Shown here: positions 5,445 through 5,646 of the stretch, one piece after another | How positions within the stretch are numbered: position 1 is the first letter of the stretch | How the letters are laid out: every line of letters begins with the position of its first letter | Assembly: GCA_027023665.1 (NCBI GenBank) | Contig: JALVUY010000260.1 | Location: 1-5,646, forward strand | DNA from: Methanocaldococcaceae archaeon | GTDB taxonomy: Archaea; AGJL01; Methanococci; Methanococcales; Methanocaldococcaceae | Direction: 5' to 3' | Length of the DNA stretch: 5,646 nucleotides | Notes under the pieces: generated by a model | Seen by the model: the letters and a program-made list of their open reading frames with translations, nothing else | Database searches by the model: none | What the model was told of the DNA's origin: nothing | Made by a program: the position numbers and the translations under genes

Positions 5445-5646
5445 GTGGAATTCCAAGCAATATTTTTAATATTTTTAATTGCATTATTTGTTATTTTATT
5501 ATTTGGATTAGAATATATTGGACAGTTAAAACGAAAATATTTAGTTGATGAGTTAAATAACTTAAAAGTACGATTAGAAAAGGAAAACGAATATAATAAA
5601 AGGCGGTTAATTAAAAATATTGAAGATAAATGTATAGATATTATTT
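5445..5646 (+). CDS. Membrane-anchored protein of unknown function (3' end missing)
   Basis: I do not recognise this gene. The 67 visible codons have no stop and run off the right edge. Residues 4-22 form one strongly hydrophobic helix (IFLIFLIALFVILLFG at 6-21), either a signal anchor or an uncleaved signal sequence. It is followed by a charged Lys/Glu/Arg/Asn-rich segment (about 29-64) with Leu/Ile spacing that suggests a long helix or coiled coil; C63 is the only Cys. The GTG at 5445 is the only plausible start, because an in-frame TAG lies at 5433-5435 and no ATG, GTG or TTG follows in frame. A weak binding site, GAGTGG (5435-5440), sits 4 bases upstream. Codon use (TTA, ATA/ATT, AAA) resembles the rest of the window. 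It faces away from the ehb operon, and nothing ties it to Ehb. Confidence 0.65.
   Translation, partial: MEFQAIFLIFLIALFVILLFGLEYIGQLKRKYLVDELNNLKVRLEKENEYNKRRLIKNIEDKCIDII

Overview
The window looks like the chromosome of a hyperthermophilic, hydrogen-using methanogen of the Methanocaldococcus type. Four things point there: very A+T-rich coding DNA with AGA/ATA codon preference; a G+C-rich tRNA (52 of 77 bases) with an encoded CCA end; ribosome binding sites of the archaeal GGTGAT form; and a run of genes matching energy-converting hydrogenase B (Ehb) of methanogens. The genus is inferred from composition and gene content, not from a database match.

Positions 1-5151 hold a tight minus-strand operon read from right to left: ehbE (MrpC/NuoK-like), ehbF (MrpD/NuoN-like antiporter subunit), ehbG (small membrane subunit), ehbH (MbhE + MrpB fusion), a 78-residue membrane subunit (EhbI or EhbJ), ehbK (polyferredoxin with about 14 iron-sulfur motifs) and ehbL (two-cluster ferredoxin, cut by the left edge). 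Gaps are 5-28 bases and nearly every start has a good ribosome binding site. The first five genes give most of the ion-translocating, antiporter-like membrane arm. The last two give electron wiring. The NiFe hydrogenase subunits (EhbM/EhbN), the NuoH-like EhbO and EhbA-D are not in the window. In the family, the complex uses an ion gradient to drive reduction of low-potential ferredoxin by H2, mainly for anabolic CO2 fixation.

Positions 5152-5263 are a compact divergent promoter region: a TATA box facing left for the ehb operon and one facing right for a tRNA-Val(CAC) gene at 5264-5340. Beyond the tRNA is a 104-base spacer, then the start of a plus-strand gene of unknown function (membrane anchor plus charged helix) that runs off the right edge.

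I see no mobile element, CRISPR array or clearly new system. The points worth a second look are changes at normally conserved proton-path residues in EhbF, a NuoK-like acidic pair in EhbE, one small gene where the reference order has two, an internal duplication in EhbK, an unusual coupled TTG start for ehbL, and the back-to-back promoters with a palindrome near the predicted ehb transcription start.
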